A stretch of 64,000 nucleotides of DNA. Source: Spirochaeta sp. UBA5339. GTDB taxonomy: Bacteria; Spirochaetota; Spirochaetia; DSM-2461. Position numbers and translations under genes: made by a program. The stretch lies in assembly GCA_002408085.1 (NCBI GenBank), contig DHQL01000009.1, positions 186,001-250,000 on the forward strand. The letters are read 5' to 3'. This document shows, piece by piece, positions 16,378 to 24,095 of this stretch (position 1 is the first letter of the stretch; each line of letters opens with the position of its first letter). Below the pieces are notes generated by a model, which made no database searches, was not told the origin of the DNA, and saw nothing but the letters and a program-made list of their open reading frames with translations.

Positions 16378-17160
16378 CTATTCAATGGGGATAGTCACTT
16401 TGTGGCAGGTTGAGCTTCCGCTGTTCAGGTCAATCCCCTCCATAAGAATTATATCTCTGACTCTGAATCCGTTGTCTGTGATATATTTCTCGGCTCCCTT
16501 TAGAACATCAAGGGAGATCTCAGGATAACCCAGGTTCCTGGAGTAAAAGAGAAGGCAGGGACCTCCTGGAATCAGTTCGGCATCTTTTCTCCATCTCTCT
16601 TTGAGGAGTTTTGCGTTTTTTTTCGTTATGACCATGCCGAAGTCTGTTTCCCTGTTTTCCGGCAGGTTCTGATAGCGGAGCAGTTTACAGTATGCCGTTA
16701 GGGGAAGAAGTTCCACCCATCGGGAGAAATATTCGTATCTGGAAATACTGAAATCATGACCCCTTGATGCAGGCAGGAACAGAGAGGGCGGCATTTTTGT
16801 AAACTGATAGTTATTTTCTTCAACTTCATTAAGATGAGCCTGCATCTCTCTCAGTTTATCAAGCCTTGCTCTGGCCATAATCAGATCCTGTTCCAGATTC
16901 TTTTCCTGATCCTCAAAAGCCTTATCCAGTGAATCGGGACTTAAGCCATCCAGTATGATAATGGCATCTCTAGAGGGGAATCCGATGGCTCTGAGTTTTC
17001 GGAATTTATTTAACCGGAAGGCATCCAGGGGTGAGTAGAGGCGGAAGTTATTTGATACATCCTTTCTGGGATTCAGCAGACCTATCCTCTCATAGTGACG
17101 CAGGGTACTGAATTTGACACCTACCATATCCATAAACTGTTTGCTAGTGTATTCGGACAA
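16378..17160 (-). CDS. MerR family transcription activator with C-terminal effector domain
   Basis: The 260-residue protein has a TTG start with AGGAGG before it. Residues of about 1-75 form the MerR winged helix: KQFMDMVGVKFSTLRHYERIGLL, then the wing and NFRLYSPLDAFRLNKFRKLRAIGF. A coiled-coil dimerisation helix spans about 85-120. The remaining 140 residues look like a GyrI-like/BmrR-type small-molecule-binding domain (strands around DFGMVIT, GGPCLLFYSRN and CHKVTIPIE). It lacks the clustered cysteines of metal sensors, so an organic ligand is likely. The gene is immediately upstream of the reductase gene on the same strand. The intergenic 177 bases hold a classic MerR promoter, making the reductase its probable target. 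Confidence 0.9.
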   Translation of the reverse strand: MSEYTSKQFMDMVGVKFSTLRHYERIGLLNPRKDVSNNFRLYSPLDAFRLNKFRKLRAIGFPSRDAIIILDGLSPDSLDKAFEDQEKNLEQDLIMARARLDKLREMQAHLNEVEENNYQFTKMPPSLFLPASRGHDFSISRYEYFSRWVELLPLTAYCKLLRYQNLPENRETDFGMVITKKNAKLLKERWRKDAELIPGGPCLLFYSRNLGYPEISLDVLKGAEKYITDNGFRVRDIILMEGIDLNSGSSTCHKVTIPIE

Positions 17161-17253
17161 CTCTTTCCTCCTGCATTAGAATATATATGCAGGAGTCAGG
17201 TTAAGTTCAATAATCATAAACAGGTTATTGATAATATTTTAACCTGATATTTA

Positions 17254-18546
17254 CTAAAAGTAGGAAGATGCCAGACTGTGCTGTTCAGAAACCCAGGACT
17301 TGATATACTCAATTTCCTCCTGAGGTGTGGTCCAGTCACTTCTCTCTTTCCAGAGGTGGAATTTCTTGTATTTGCTCTTCCATTTGTCCCAGTCATCATA
17401 GGCTGCGTATTCGATTTCAGCCCAGATTTCATCTATGTAGGAGAGCAGGTTGGCCTCAGACCATTCATTTGACAGTATCCCGGAGTAATATGTCTTAATC
17501 GAATCAAAATCAGGATGATTGACTAATCTGCTGAAGATACCGTTGGAGGAAGTGTTTATGGTAGAGTTAAATACCGGAGAGGATCGAAGTGTTCTCCAAT
17601 TCTGACCGAAACTCTCATTAAAGTCCCAGGGAATATAGTACCAGAGTCCATCGGGTTCCTGGTAGTGGTAGGCATTTTTATTCAAAGAATCTCCAGCAGA
17701 TAGAAAGGCTGTGAAAAACCACCAGCCGTAATAGCTGTGAACGCTGGCCATGGATGGAAAACCGGCTGCTGAATCACCAAACTCAGAACTGCTGCTGTTA
17801 TTTATAAACTCAATAAAATCAATCAGATTATCAAATGCACCCTCAGTTCCAATCTCCGGATAGCCCAGTTTTTTATCAAAGCCTATATAACGTTCGCTGT
17901 GGAGAAAGAAGTCGGCATCCCGGGAGTTTCCCTTGAACATACTTCCTCCGGAAGAAAAACCGTCTTCTGTTACAAATGTGCCGTCTCCTACTATTGTATA
18001 TTCAGTTGAATTTCCCAGGCGGTCGATATAGGGTTCGTCAACTGCGTCAATTACTGTATAGAGTCCCTCATAGGACCCGTTTGTGTAGACTACGGCACTG
18101 TCTGTCTGCAGAATGGGGGAGTAGTATCTTCCATCGCTGTCTTTCTGTAAAACTTCCCACATTTTCTGGGCAAGGCGGTTTCGTAAATGGGAGTTATCAT
18201 CAAAATCTGCAATAAGGATGACCCTCTTTCTATTGTTAAATCCGATGGAACCAAGTGCCGAATCCTGAAAGAGGTCATTATCATAGAACCGGAGGCTGTA
18301 GCTTTTCTTGGGGCTGTAGGCTGTAATTCCTCCCCTGATTCGTCCTTCAGCCTCATATTTCCGCCCCTTGTAAATTACAGTGACAGGGGCATAGTAATCC
18401 TTGCTTACAGGTTTGGGATGGATATAGAAGATCGGCAGCCCCCGTGATTCCTGCTCCTCATAGGGCAGGGTAACATCATCCATAAGAAGGGAGCATCCTG
18501 ATAGAGACAAAATCATAAGAAATAAGGCAGGAAGTCTGAAGCTCAT
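17254..18546 (-). CDS. CotH-kinase family lipoprotein
   Basis: The 430-residue protein has a signal peptide ending in LSLSGC (Cys18), so it should be membrane-anchored outside the cytoplasm. It has the CotH landmarks in order: RIRGGITAYSPKKSYSLRF, then YEGLYTVIDAVDEPYI, and YYIPWDFNESFGQNW, whose Asp belongs to the catalytic DxD-like region. CotH proteins are atypical secreted kinases, known from Bacillus spore coat and found widely in Gram-negatives. The Glu usually seen after GLYxL is Asp here. The start overlaps the stop of the upstream porin gene by four bases (ATGA), so the two are co-translated. A substrate in the envelope is inferred. Confidence 0.88.
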   Translation of the reverse strand: MSFRLPALFLMILSLSGCSLLMDDVTLPYEEQESRGLPIFYIHPKPVSKDYYAPVTVIYKGRKYEAEGRIRGGITAYSPKKSYSLRFYDNDLFQDSALGSIGFNNRKRVILIADFDDNSHLRNRLAQKMWEVLQKDSDGRYYSPILQTDSAVVYTNGSYEGLYTVIDAVDEPYIDRLGNSTEYTIVGDGTFVTEDGFSSGGSMFKGNSRDADFFLHSERYIGFDKKLGYPEIGTEGAFDNLIDFIEFINNSSSSEFGDSAAGFPSMASVHSYYGWWFFTAFLSAGDSLNKNAYHYQEPDGLWYYIPWDFNESFGQNWRTLRSSPVFNSTINTSSNGIFSRLVNHPDFDSIKTYYSGILSNEWSEANLLSYIDEIWAEIEYAAYDDWDKWKSKYKKFHLWKERSDWTTPQEEIEYIKSWVSEQHSLASSYF

Positions 18547-19544
18547 CCCAGCACCACCAGTAGTTTTATGGTCAGTCGGGTATTGAAAAGCTTCATATTA
18601 TCCCACTGGGGATAGGAGTATAGATATTCGGTATGCAGATCGGTTTTCAGCTGCATTTTATCTTTCATAAAATAGGCGTTAAAGCCTATTCCGGGTCTTA
18701 TTATGTCGTTTTCTCCGTCATAGCCTATATTGTCATTAAAGTAATCCAGATAGATCAGGGGTTCTACATTATTGATACGCAGAGCAACAAGAGTGTAGAG
18801 GGAGTGGTTCCAGTGGTAGTGGTAGTACCGCTGTTCCATATACTCACTAAGGAACTTCAACTTCATATTTTTATCAGCACCAAAGGGTTTCTGCCAGGAT
18901 AAATAGACTCCATGGGCAAACATTTCATCAGTTCCAAAGTAGATATTGTATCCGGTACATAACTCTCTGTTGCTGTAGGTGATACTTCCTATACCCCGGT
19001 GATGTCCGTTAAGATTTCTGTCTTCGGTAATGGGGCTTGTATTATAGAATCCCAGAGCATAGGAGAATCCGGGACCAATTTGCTTTCCACTGAGTCTGAC
19101 TCCGACGGCTCTTCCGGGGGCTATGTTATTGCTGCCCAGGGAGTGATAGATATTGGGCCGCTCTTCGGAGGATTGGGAGTAGGAAAATCCGAAAGGTGTT
19201 TTTGACTGACCGGCACGAAAACGGAACGAGTTATTGAAATCATACTGAATATAGGCATTCTTAAGGATCTCTCGATCTTCAGAGGAACAGTTTGCTTCTG
19301 AGAAATCAATATTAAGGGCAAATTTCAGGCTGTTTCTGTAGATTCCTGAAGTCTTCCATGCCGCATCGGTGATCAGGAAACCACTGCGGCCTGGAAAAAA
19401 ATCGGCATCATACCTGTATGCGGTACCAATGATAAATTGGCTGTCCAGGACAAGGTTGTTTCCTGTATATATTTCTGCAGCTGATGCAGTGCTGTAAAGT
19501 AATGACAGAAGTATTGCAGTTGTAAGTAAAATCTTTTTGAACAT
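18543..19544 (-). CDS. outer-membrane porin-like beta-barrel protein
   Basis: A signal peptide (MFKKILLTTAILLSLLYSTASA, cut before AEI) leads into about 310 residues of alternating amphipathic strands ending in LTIKLLVVLG. Strand patterns such as FRFRAGQSKTPFGFSYSQSS and GVRLSGKQIGPGFSYALGFYN resemble phosphate-selective (OprO/OprP-like) porins. The ATG at 19544 is chosen because it places the signal peptide correctly; a GTG 18 bases earlier is possible. No strong ribosome site is visible. It forms a two-gene operon with the CotH lipoprotein, which overlaps its stop. A physical or functional link between barrel and kinase is possible but unproven. Confidence 0.75.
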   Translation of the reverse strand: MFKKILLTTAILLSLLYSTASAAEIYTGNNLVLDSQFIIGTAYRYDADFFPGRSGFLITDAAWKTSGIYRNSLKFALNIDFSEANCSSEDREILKNAYIQYDFNNSFRFRAGQSKTPFGFSYSQSSEERPNIYHSLGSNNIAPGRAVGVRLSGKQIGPGFSYALGFYNTSPITEDRNLNGHHRGIGSITYSNRELCTGYNIYFGTDEMFAHGVYLSWQKPFGADKNMKLKFLSEYMEQRYYHYHWNHSLYTLVALRINNVEPLIYLDYFNDNIGYDGENDIIRPGIGFNAYFMKDKMQLKTDLHTEYLYSYPQWDNMKLFNTRLTIKLLVVLG

Positions 19545-19613
19545 AGGTTTAAAAGATATCACTTTAGTGTATTCAACGCTAGGATTTTTTCAGAATATGA
19601 TATGAACCTTTTG

Positions 19614-20189
19614 TTAAGATTCGTCTCCGTTCCGTGAAGATTCATGATCCTCTTCCAGATAGCGCTTCACCTCAAGAGTTGAGGCGGCAATGGGTCCGGT
19701 GGTCAGGACGGGGGGAGCGTTGATATTTTCAGCTTCCAGCATGGATGAGAGCCTCTGCAGTGAGGAGATTATCATCGACTTCTCCCAGTCCTCCAGCTTT
19801 TCAAAGCGGTCGGTAAACTCCTCCTGAAGCATGGAGGGGTTGGAGTCCAGGATGGACAGAGCCTTGTCGGTAAGTTCAATATTAACCTTTCTCTTGTCCG
19901 ATGTGCTTCTTCGGCGTACTGCAAATCCCTGCTGCTCCAGACGGTCAAGAATGCTGGTCACCGTTGCCTGGGAGAGGCTGACCTGACGGGCTATTTCAGA
20001 GATGGGGCGTTCATTTCCCTTCCGGATCTCCTTGAGCACAATCAGCTGCGGCCCGGTGAGGCCGTATTTCTTTGTCAGTTTTTTTGATTGAAGATCCACT
20101 GCTCTGATGATCTGTCTGATAGTAGCAACTACTGTATCTGATGAGTCCTGAAGGTCCATTCCACTCTCTGAATATAGATTTTCTATCAA
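19614..20189 (-). CDS. MarR family regulator, EctR/CosR-like, of the betaine transporter
   Basis: The 191-residue protein has a winged helix of MarR type: the recognition region PISEIARQVSLSQATVTSILDRLEQQG and the wing RRRSTSDKRKVNIELTDKA. Its length, the N-terminal extension and the C-terminal tail resemble EctR/CosR, repressors of ectoine and betaine genes in halotolerant bacteria. A TTG start at 20189 has GGAG five bases upstream. It is divergent from the glycine-betaine ABC operon. Both promoters contain a near-repeat of TTCTAAAT followed by TATAGT and TCTAATTA, a plausible operator. Repression at low salinity and auto-repression are inferred from the family and layout. Confidence 0.85.
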   Translation of the reverse strand: MIENLYSESGMDLQDSSDTVVATIRQIIRAVDLQSKKLTKKYGLTGPQLIVLKEIRKGNERPISEIARQVSLSQATVTSILDRLEQQGFAVRRRSTSDKRKVNIELTDKALSILDSNPSMLQEEFTDRFEKLEDWEKSMIISSLQRLSSMLEAENINAPPVLTTGPIAASTLEVKRYLEEDHESSRNGDES

Positions 20190-20219
20190 GATATCTCCTT
20201 TTGATCTCTTTGTAAAGAA

Positions 20220-20409
20220 TTCTAAATGTTATAACACTAAACAATATAGTTCTAATTATTTTTACCTCGGTTAAAACCTGCTTCAGCTGCTGTTTTAAGT
20301 GATTTTGAGTCCGAAATATGTGAAAATGCCGTGAAAGTTCCTGTCAGGAAAGTGCTGGAAAACGTAAGCGGTTTGACATTATTTTTCTAAATCTATAGTA
20401 TTCTAATTA
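20220..20409. promoter_or_regulatory. divergent promoter region with repeated putative operator
   Basis: For the betaine operon, -35 TTGACA (20373-20378) and -10 TAGTAT (20396-20401) have a 17-base spacer. TTCTAAAT occurs at 20220-20227 and 20385-20392. TATAGT followed by TCTAATTA occurs at 20245-20258 and, with two extra bases, at 20394-20409. The second set overlaps the -10. The paired elements near each gene start fit binding by the divergent MarR regulator. Confidence 0.55.
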
Positions 20410-20435
20410 AAATATTCGTTTGGAGAGATGAAATT

Positions 20436-21377
20436 ATGAAGAAATATATTCTAGCACTTCTGTTTTTTACAATGATTTTTGGATCTGTTTTCGCTGAAGG
20501 ACAGCAGGACGGTGATACAACAACCATCGTATTCGGTGATGTCTCCTGGGACAGTGTCCAGGTTCACAACAGAATCGTTGCCTTTATTATTGAGAACGGC
20601 TTTGAAGGCTATAAGGCCGACTTTGTTCCCGGAGATACACTTCCTATCGTAAACGGTCTGATGCAGGGCGACGTGGATGTTGATATGGAGTCCTGGCACT
20701 CTAACTGGCCCGAAGCCTATGAAAAGGGCGTCAACGCAGGAAAAATCGTAGACCTTGGACAGAATATGCCCGATGCCCCCCAGGGCTGGTGGATTCCCCG
20801 CTACCTTGTAGAAGGACCCGATGCGGCAGCTCCCGGCCTTAAGAGTGTTGCGGATCTTCCCAAATACGCTCACCTTTTCAAAGATCCCGAAGATCCCTCC
20901 AAGGGTATCGTATACGGCGGTGTTGCCGGTTGGTCACAGATGGAAATCTCTGAAGAAATTTTTGCAGAGTTCGGTCTGGAAGATACTTTCAACCTCGGAA
21001 TTGCCGGTTCTCAGGCGGCTCTGGCAGGTACAATGGTCGGCGCCTATCAGAAGAAAACAGCCTGGTGCGGTTACTACTGGGCTCCCACTCCTATCCTTGG
21101 AAAACTGGATATGATCCGTCTTGAGGGCAGTGAATACGATGCAGCAGCGGTTAATATTCTTGTAAATCCTTCTATGCTGGAGAAGGCTCCCGATGTGGTG
21201 GAGATGCTCAAGAAGTATGCCACTTCCGTTGAGGTTAACAATGAATTCCTCGCAAAGATGGACTCCGAAGGTTGGGACACCTCCGAAACGGCCGAATGGT
21301 TCCTGAAAAACAGGGAAGATGTCTGGACCCAGTGGGTTTCCGAGGAAGTGGCAGCAAAGGTTAAAGCTGCGCTTTAA
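20436..21377 (+). CDS. glycine betaine/proline-betaine ABC transporter binding protein (OpuAC/ProX type)
   Basis: The 313-residue protein has a signal peptide cut near VFAEGQQ and no lipobox. The mature protein has OpuAC-family features: FGDVSWDSVQVHNRIVAFII at the start, GDVDVDMESWHSN near the ligand site, and GWWIPRYLVE, whose Trp pairs help form the aromatic cage for quaternary ammonium groups. GGAGAG lies eight bases before the ATG. It heads an operon with an ATPase and a permease. Import of glycine betaine or a similar osmoprotectant is the expected role. The divergent EctR-like regulator supports osmotic control. Confidence 0.93.
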   Translation: MKKYILALLFFTMIFGSVFAEGQQDGDTTTIVFGDVSWDSVQVHNRIVAFIIENGFEGYKADFVPGDTLPIVNGLMQGDVDVDMESWHSNWPEAYEKGVNAGKIVDLGQNMPDAPQGWWIPRYLVEGPDAAAPGLKSVADLPKYAHLFKDPEDPSKGIVYGGVAGWSQMEISEEIFAEFGLEDTFNLGIAGSQAALAGTMVGAYQKKTAWCGYYWAPTPILGKLDMIRLEGSEYDAAAVNILVNPSMLEKAPDVVEMLKKYATSVEVNNEFLAKMDSEGWDTSETAEWFLKNREDVWTQWVSEEVAAKVKAAL

Positions 21378-21386
21378 GGAAGAACC

Positions 21387-22625
21387 ATGTCTGAAGATCT
21401 AAAAAATGAAACAGTCGAAACAGAAGATCCCCAGATTGTAATAAAGGATCTCTGGAAGATCTATGGACGGGATCCCAAAAGGGTTCTCGGGAAGAACCTG
21501 AGGACCCTGAGCAAGGATGAGGTCCAGAAAAAGACCGGTTGCATAATCGGTATGAGAGAGATCAATCTGGAAGTCAAGAAGGGTGAGTTCTACATCCTGA
21601 TGGGTCTTTCCGGCAGCGGTAAGTCCACTCTTGTTAGAAACCTGATTCGCCTGGTGAATCCCACAAGCGGTACCATTCATATTAACGGTGAAAACATCAC
21701 TAAGATGAACAGTGAACAGCTTCTGCACTTCCGGCGGAAGACCTTCGGCATGGTCTTTCAGCACTACGGCCTGCTCCCTCACCTTACGGTGCTGGACAAT
21801 GCGGCCTATGGTCTGAAGGTAAAGGGCCTCCCCAAGGGTGAACGCTACGCCAAGGCAATGCAGTCTCTGGAAACCGTCGGTCTGAAGGGCTGGGAGGACT
21901 ACTATCCCGGTTCCCTTAGCGGCGGTATGCAGCAGCGGGTCGGACTGGCCAGGGCTCTGGCCAATGACCCCGAGATCCTGCTGATGGACGAACCCTTCAG
22001 CGGCCTGGATCCCCTGATCCGCCGACAGATGCAGGATGAGCTGGTAGAGCTGCAGGACAAGCTCCAGAAGACCATTATCTTTGTAACCCATGACCTCCAT
22101 GAGGCCCTGAAGCTGGGCGATAAAATCGCCATTATGCGGAATGGCGAGGTGGTTCAGGTGGGCAGTCCCGAGGAGATCGTAACCCAGCCTAACGATGACT
22201 ATGTTGCCGAATTTGTCAAGGATGCATCTCCTGCCAAGGTTCTCACCGCTTCCAGTATTATGGACCCCGCCAAGGTTCTTCTGTATGCATGGGAGGGACC
22301 CAAGACGGCCCTGACTCTGCTGCGTAAAAACAACAGGAAGGCCGCCTTTGTTGTGGACAAGTCCCATAAGCTCCTGGGTGTTGCCAAGGAGAAGGTAATT
22401 GAGAAGATGATCGAAGAGGGACACAGCAAGATTCCTGCCGAGTCACTGATGAAGGTGACCAGCGTCACTCCCGATACAATTCTGGAGGATCTTTTCCCAA
22501 TAGTCACGGAACATCCCTTCCCGATTCCCGTATGTAATGAGAACGGGAAATTTCAGGGCATTGTGACCACAGACCATATCTTTGAGTCCATTTCACCCGT
22601 AGAAGAAGGAGAGAGCAATGGTTGA
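21387..22625 (+). CDS. glycine betaine ABC transporter ATP-binding protein with CBS domains
   Basis: The 412-residue ATPase of the OpuAA/ProV type begins with the N-terminal extension usual for this family (IKDLWKIYGRDPKRV). The Walker A is GLSGSGKST, the signature LSGGMQQRVGLARAL, and the Walker B ILLMDEPFSGLDP, with the switch His in IIFVTHDLHEA. About 120 C-terminal residues form a CBS pair (around ALTLLRKNNRKAAFVVD and FPIPVCNENGKFQGIVTTDH), which in OpuA senses ionic strength or cyclic-di-AMP. It follows the binding-protein gene after nine bases and overlaps the permease gene by eight. Confidence 0.95.
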   Translation: MSEDLKNETVETEDPQIVIKDLWKIYGRDPKRVLGKNLRTLSKDEVQKKTGCIIGMREINLEVKKGEFYILMGLSGSGKSTLVRNLIRLVNPTSGTIHINGENITKMNSEQLLHFRRKTFGMVFQHYGLLPHLTVLDNAAYGLKVKGLPKGERYAKAMQSLETVGLKGWEDYYPGSLSGGMQQRVGLARALANDPEILLMDEPFSGLDPLIRRQMQDELVELQDKLQKTIIFVTHDLHEALKLGDKIAIMRNGEVVQVGSPEEIVTQPNDDYVAEFVKDASPAKVLTASSIMDPAKVLLYAWEGPKTALTLLRKNNRKAAFVVDKSHKLLGVAKEKVIEKMIEEGHSKIPAESLMKVTSVTPDTILEDLFPIVTEHPFPIPVCNENGKFQGIVTTDHIFESISPVEEGESNG

Positions 22626-23466
22626 TTTTCCTGAAATTGTAAACATTCCTCTGGCAAAATGGATCGACAAGGCCATGGACTGGCTCCTTCTCAATCTGGA
22701 CCCCTTCTTCGATGCCATTGGTTTTATAATCCTGAAGGTGGTTCTGGCCTTTGAGAATCTCTTCCTCTTTATCCCCTGGTTTGTTCTGATTCCTCTTGCG
22801 GGTCTGGCAGGTTGGAAGCTGGTAGGAAAGAAGAGGTCCGGTGTGACCTTTATGATTCTCCTCTTTCTTGTTGGCAGTTTCGGCTACTGGGAACTGGCCA
22901 TGCGGACCTTAAGTCTGGTTATTGCTTCGGTGTTTTTCTCTCTTATAATTGGAATTCCCCTGGGGATCAGAATGGCCAGAAGCGACCGGGCACAGGCTAT
23001 TATGAAACCCATGATGGACGCCATGCAGACCATGCCCAGTTTTGTCTATCTGATTCCTGCTCTGATGTTTTTCGGAATGGGCAAGGTACCGGCCATGTTT
23101 GCGACAATCATCTACGCCGTTCCTCCGGTTATCCGTCTGACCAATGTGGGTATCCGGACTGTGGACAAGGAGGCCGTTGAGGCGTCCAAGGCCTTCGGTG
23201 CAACCTCCCGTCAGGTGCTCTTTGATGTGCAGCTTCCTCTGGCAAAGCCCTCCATTATGGTGGGGGTCAACCAGACGACCATGATGGCCCTGGCCATGGT
23301 GGTTATCGGTTCCATGATCGGTGCCAAGGGGCTTGGTATGGAAGTTCTTCTGGCCATTAACCGGATTGAGGTGGGACGCGGATTTGAAGCGGGACTCTCC
23401 ATTGTATTCCTGGCCATTATAATTGACAGGATTACCTACTCCTTTTCAAAAACCAAGGATAAGTAA
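22618..23466 (+). CDS. glycine betaine ABC transporter permease (OpuAB/ProW type)
   Basis: The 282-residue permease has an N-terminal extension with helices near FDAIGFIILKVVLAF and then the BPD-transport core of five helices. The conserved cytoplasmic loop reads EASKAFGATSRQVLFDVQLPLAKPS. A core motif MDAMQTMPSFVYLIPALMFF is nearly diagnostic for the ProW/OpuAB family, and GANQTTM-like GVNQTTMMALAMVVIGS follows. Its start overlaps the ATPase stop by eight bases. Two stem-loops with a final T-run follow, ending the operon. Confidence 0.95.
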   Translation: MVDFPEIVNIPLAKWIDKAMDWLLLNLDPFFDAIGFIILKVVLAFENLFLFIPWFVLIPLAGLAGWKLVGKKRSGVTFMILLFLVGSFGYWELAMRTLSLVIASVFFSLIIGIPLGIRMARSDRAQAIMKPMMDAMQTMPSFVYLIPALMFFGMGKVPAMFATIIYAVPPVIRLTNVGIRTVDKEAVEASKAFGATSRQVLFDVQLPLAKPSIMVGVNQTTMMALAMVVIGSMIGAKGLGMEVLLAINRIEVGRGFEAGLSIVFLAIIIDRITYSFSKTKDK

Positions 23467-23493
23467 AGTTTAATTCAATACCGACAGACTACT

Positions 23494-23564
23494 GCCTGAT
23501 AATCAGGCAGTCAGCATAAGACCGGGATTTACCGAGGGTATCGGAAAGTCCCGGTCTTTATTTT
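23494..23564 (+). terminator. tandem hairpins ending the betaine operon
   Basis: A first stem CTGCCTG/CAGGCAG lies at 23494-23512. A second, AAGACCGGGA (23518-23527) with TCCCGGTCTT (23549-23558), is followed by TATTTTTT. The second is a strong intrinsic terminator. Its position next to the end of the convergent gene at 23565 suggests it also serves the other strand. Confidence 0.85.
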
Positions 23565-24095
23565 TTAAGTAAACTCCAGAACTGTTTTACGGATCATATG
23601 AAACAGCTTCGCGCTCTCCTGCACCTGCCGGGGAGGTATTCCAATGGGAACCCGCATGGGGGGCAGCATAACAGAGGTGAAGCCTCCTCCATAGAGGTTG
23701 ATGCTCAGTTGCAACTGTTCATTCCGCGTATCAACTGTCACCGATTCAATATCTGTTTTCTTCAATTGCAGACTCAGTTCCCTGTTGCTGTTCAGACTGG
23801 CGCACAGGGCAGTCAGCCTGGTGTCTTTTCCCTTAACTCTCCAGGTACCAAGGCGGCTGAAGTAACAGCTGCCGCCGCTGTCAGGAGCGGCTGATTCTGT
23901 AGAAAAATCCGCTCCAAGAGTCAGATAGTAGTTTCTGCTTATCAAGCTCTTTCTTCCGGTATAACTCAGGTAGCAGTTCTCACCGCTTGATGGGAAAATG
24001 ATCTTTGAATTACTTTCCTTTCGACCCTGTCCGAAATAATTCCGGAAAAGGTCAGCTCTCTCTGCCAGCAGTGCGGCGCTGTTGAATTTATGCAT
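23565..24095 (-). CDS. unknown protein translationally coupled to an amino-acid permease
   Basis: The 176-residue protein starts at an ATG at 24095 whose A is the last base of the permease stop (TAATG), so coupling fixes the start; a longer upstream frame inside the permease gene is unlikely. There is no signal peptide or membrane segment. Sequence landmarks include IIFPSSGENCYLSYTGRKS, NYYLTLGADF, a strand-rich middle with NRELSLQLKKTD and LQLSINLYGG, and a C-terminal PPRQVQESAKLFHMIRKTV helix. I do not recognise a family. The tight coupling suggests a role in transport of, or in enzymatic handling of, the permease substrate. Confidence 0.7.
   Translation of the reverse strand: MHKFNSAALLAERADLFRNYFGQGRKESNSKIIFPSSGENCYLSYTGRKSLISRNYYLTLGADFSTESAAPDSGGSCYFSRLGTWRVKGKDTRLTALCASLNSNRELSLQLKKTDIESVTVDTRNEQLQLSINLYGGGFTSVMLPPMRVPIGIPPRQVQESAKLFHMIRKTVLEFT

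Noticed and set aside
21399..22424. Open frame of 341 codons opposite the betaine ATPase gene
   Set aside because: Shadow of an unmistakable ABC ATPase; no independent support.
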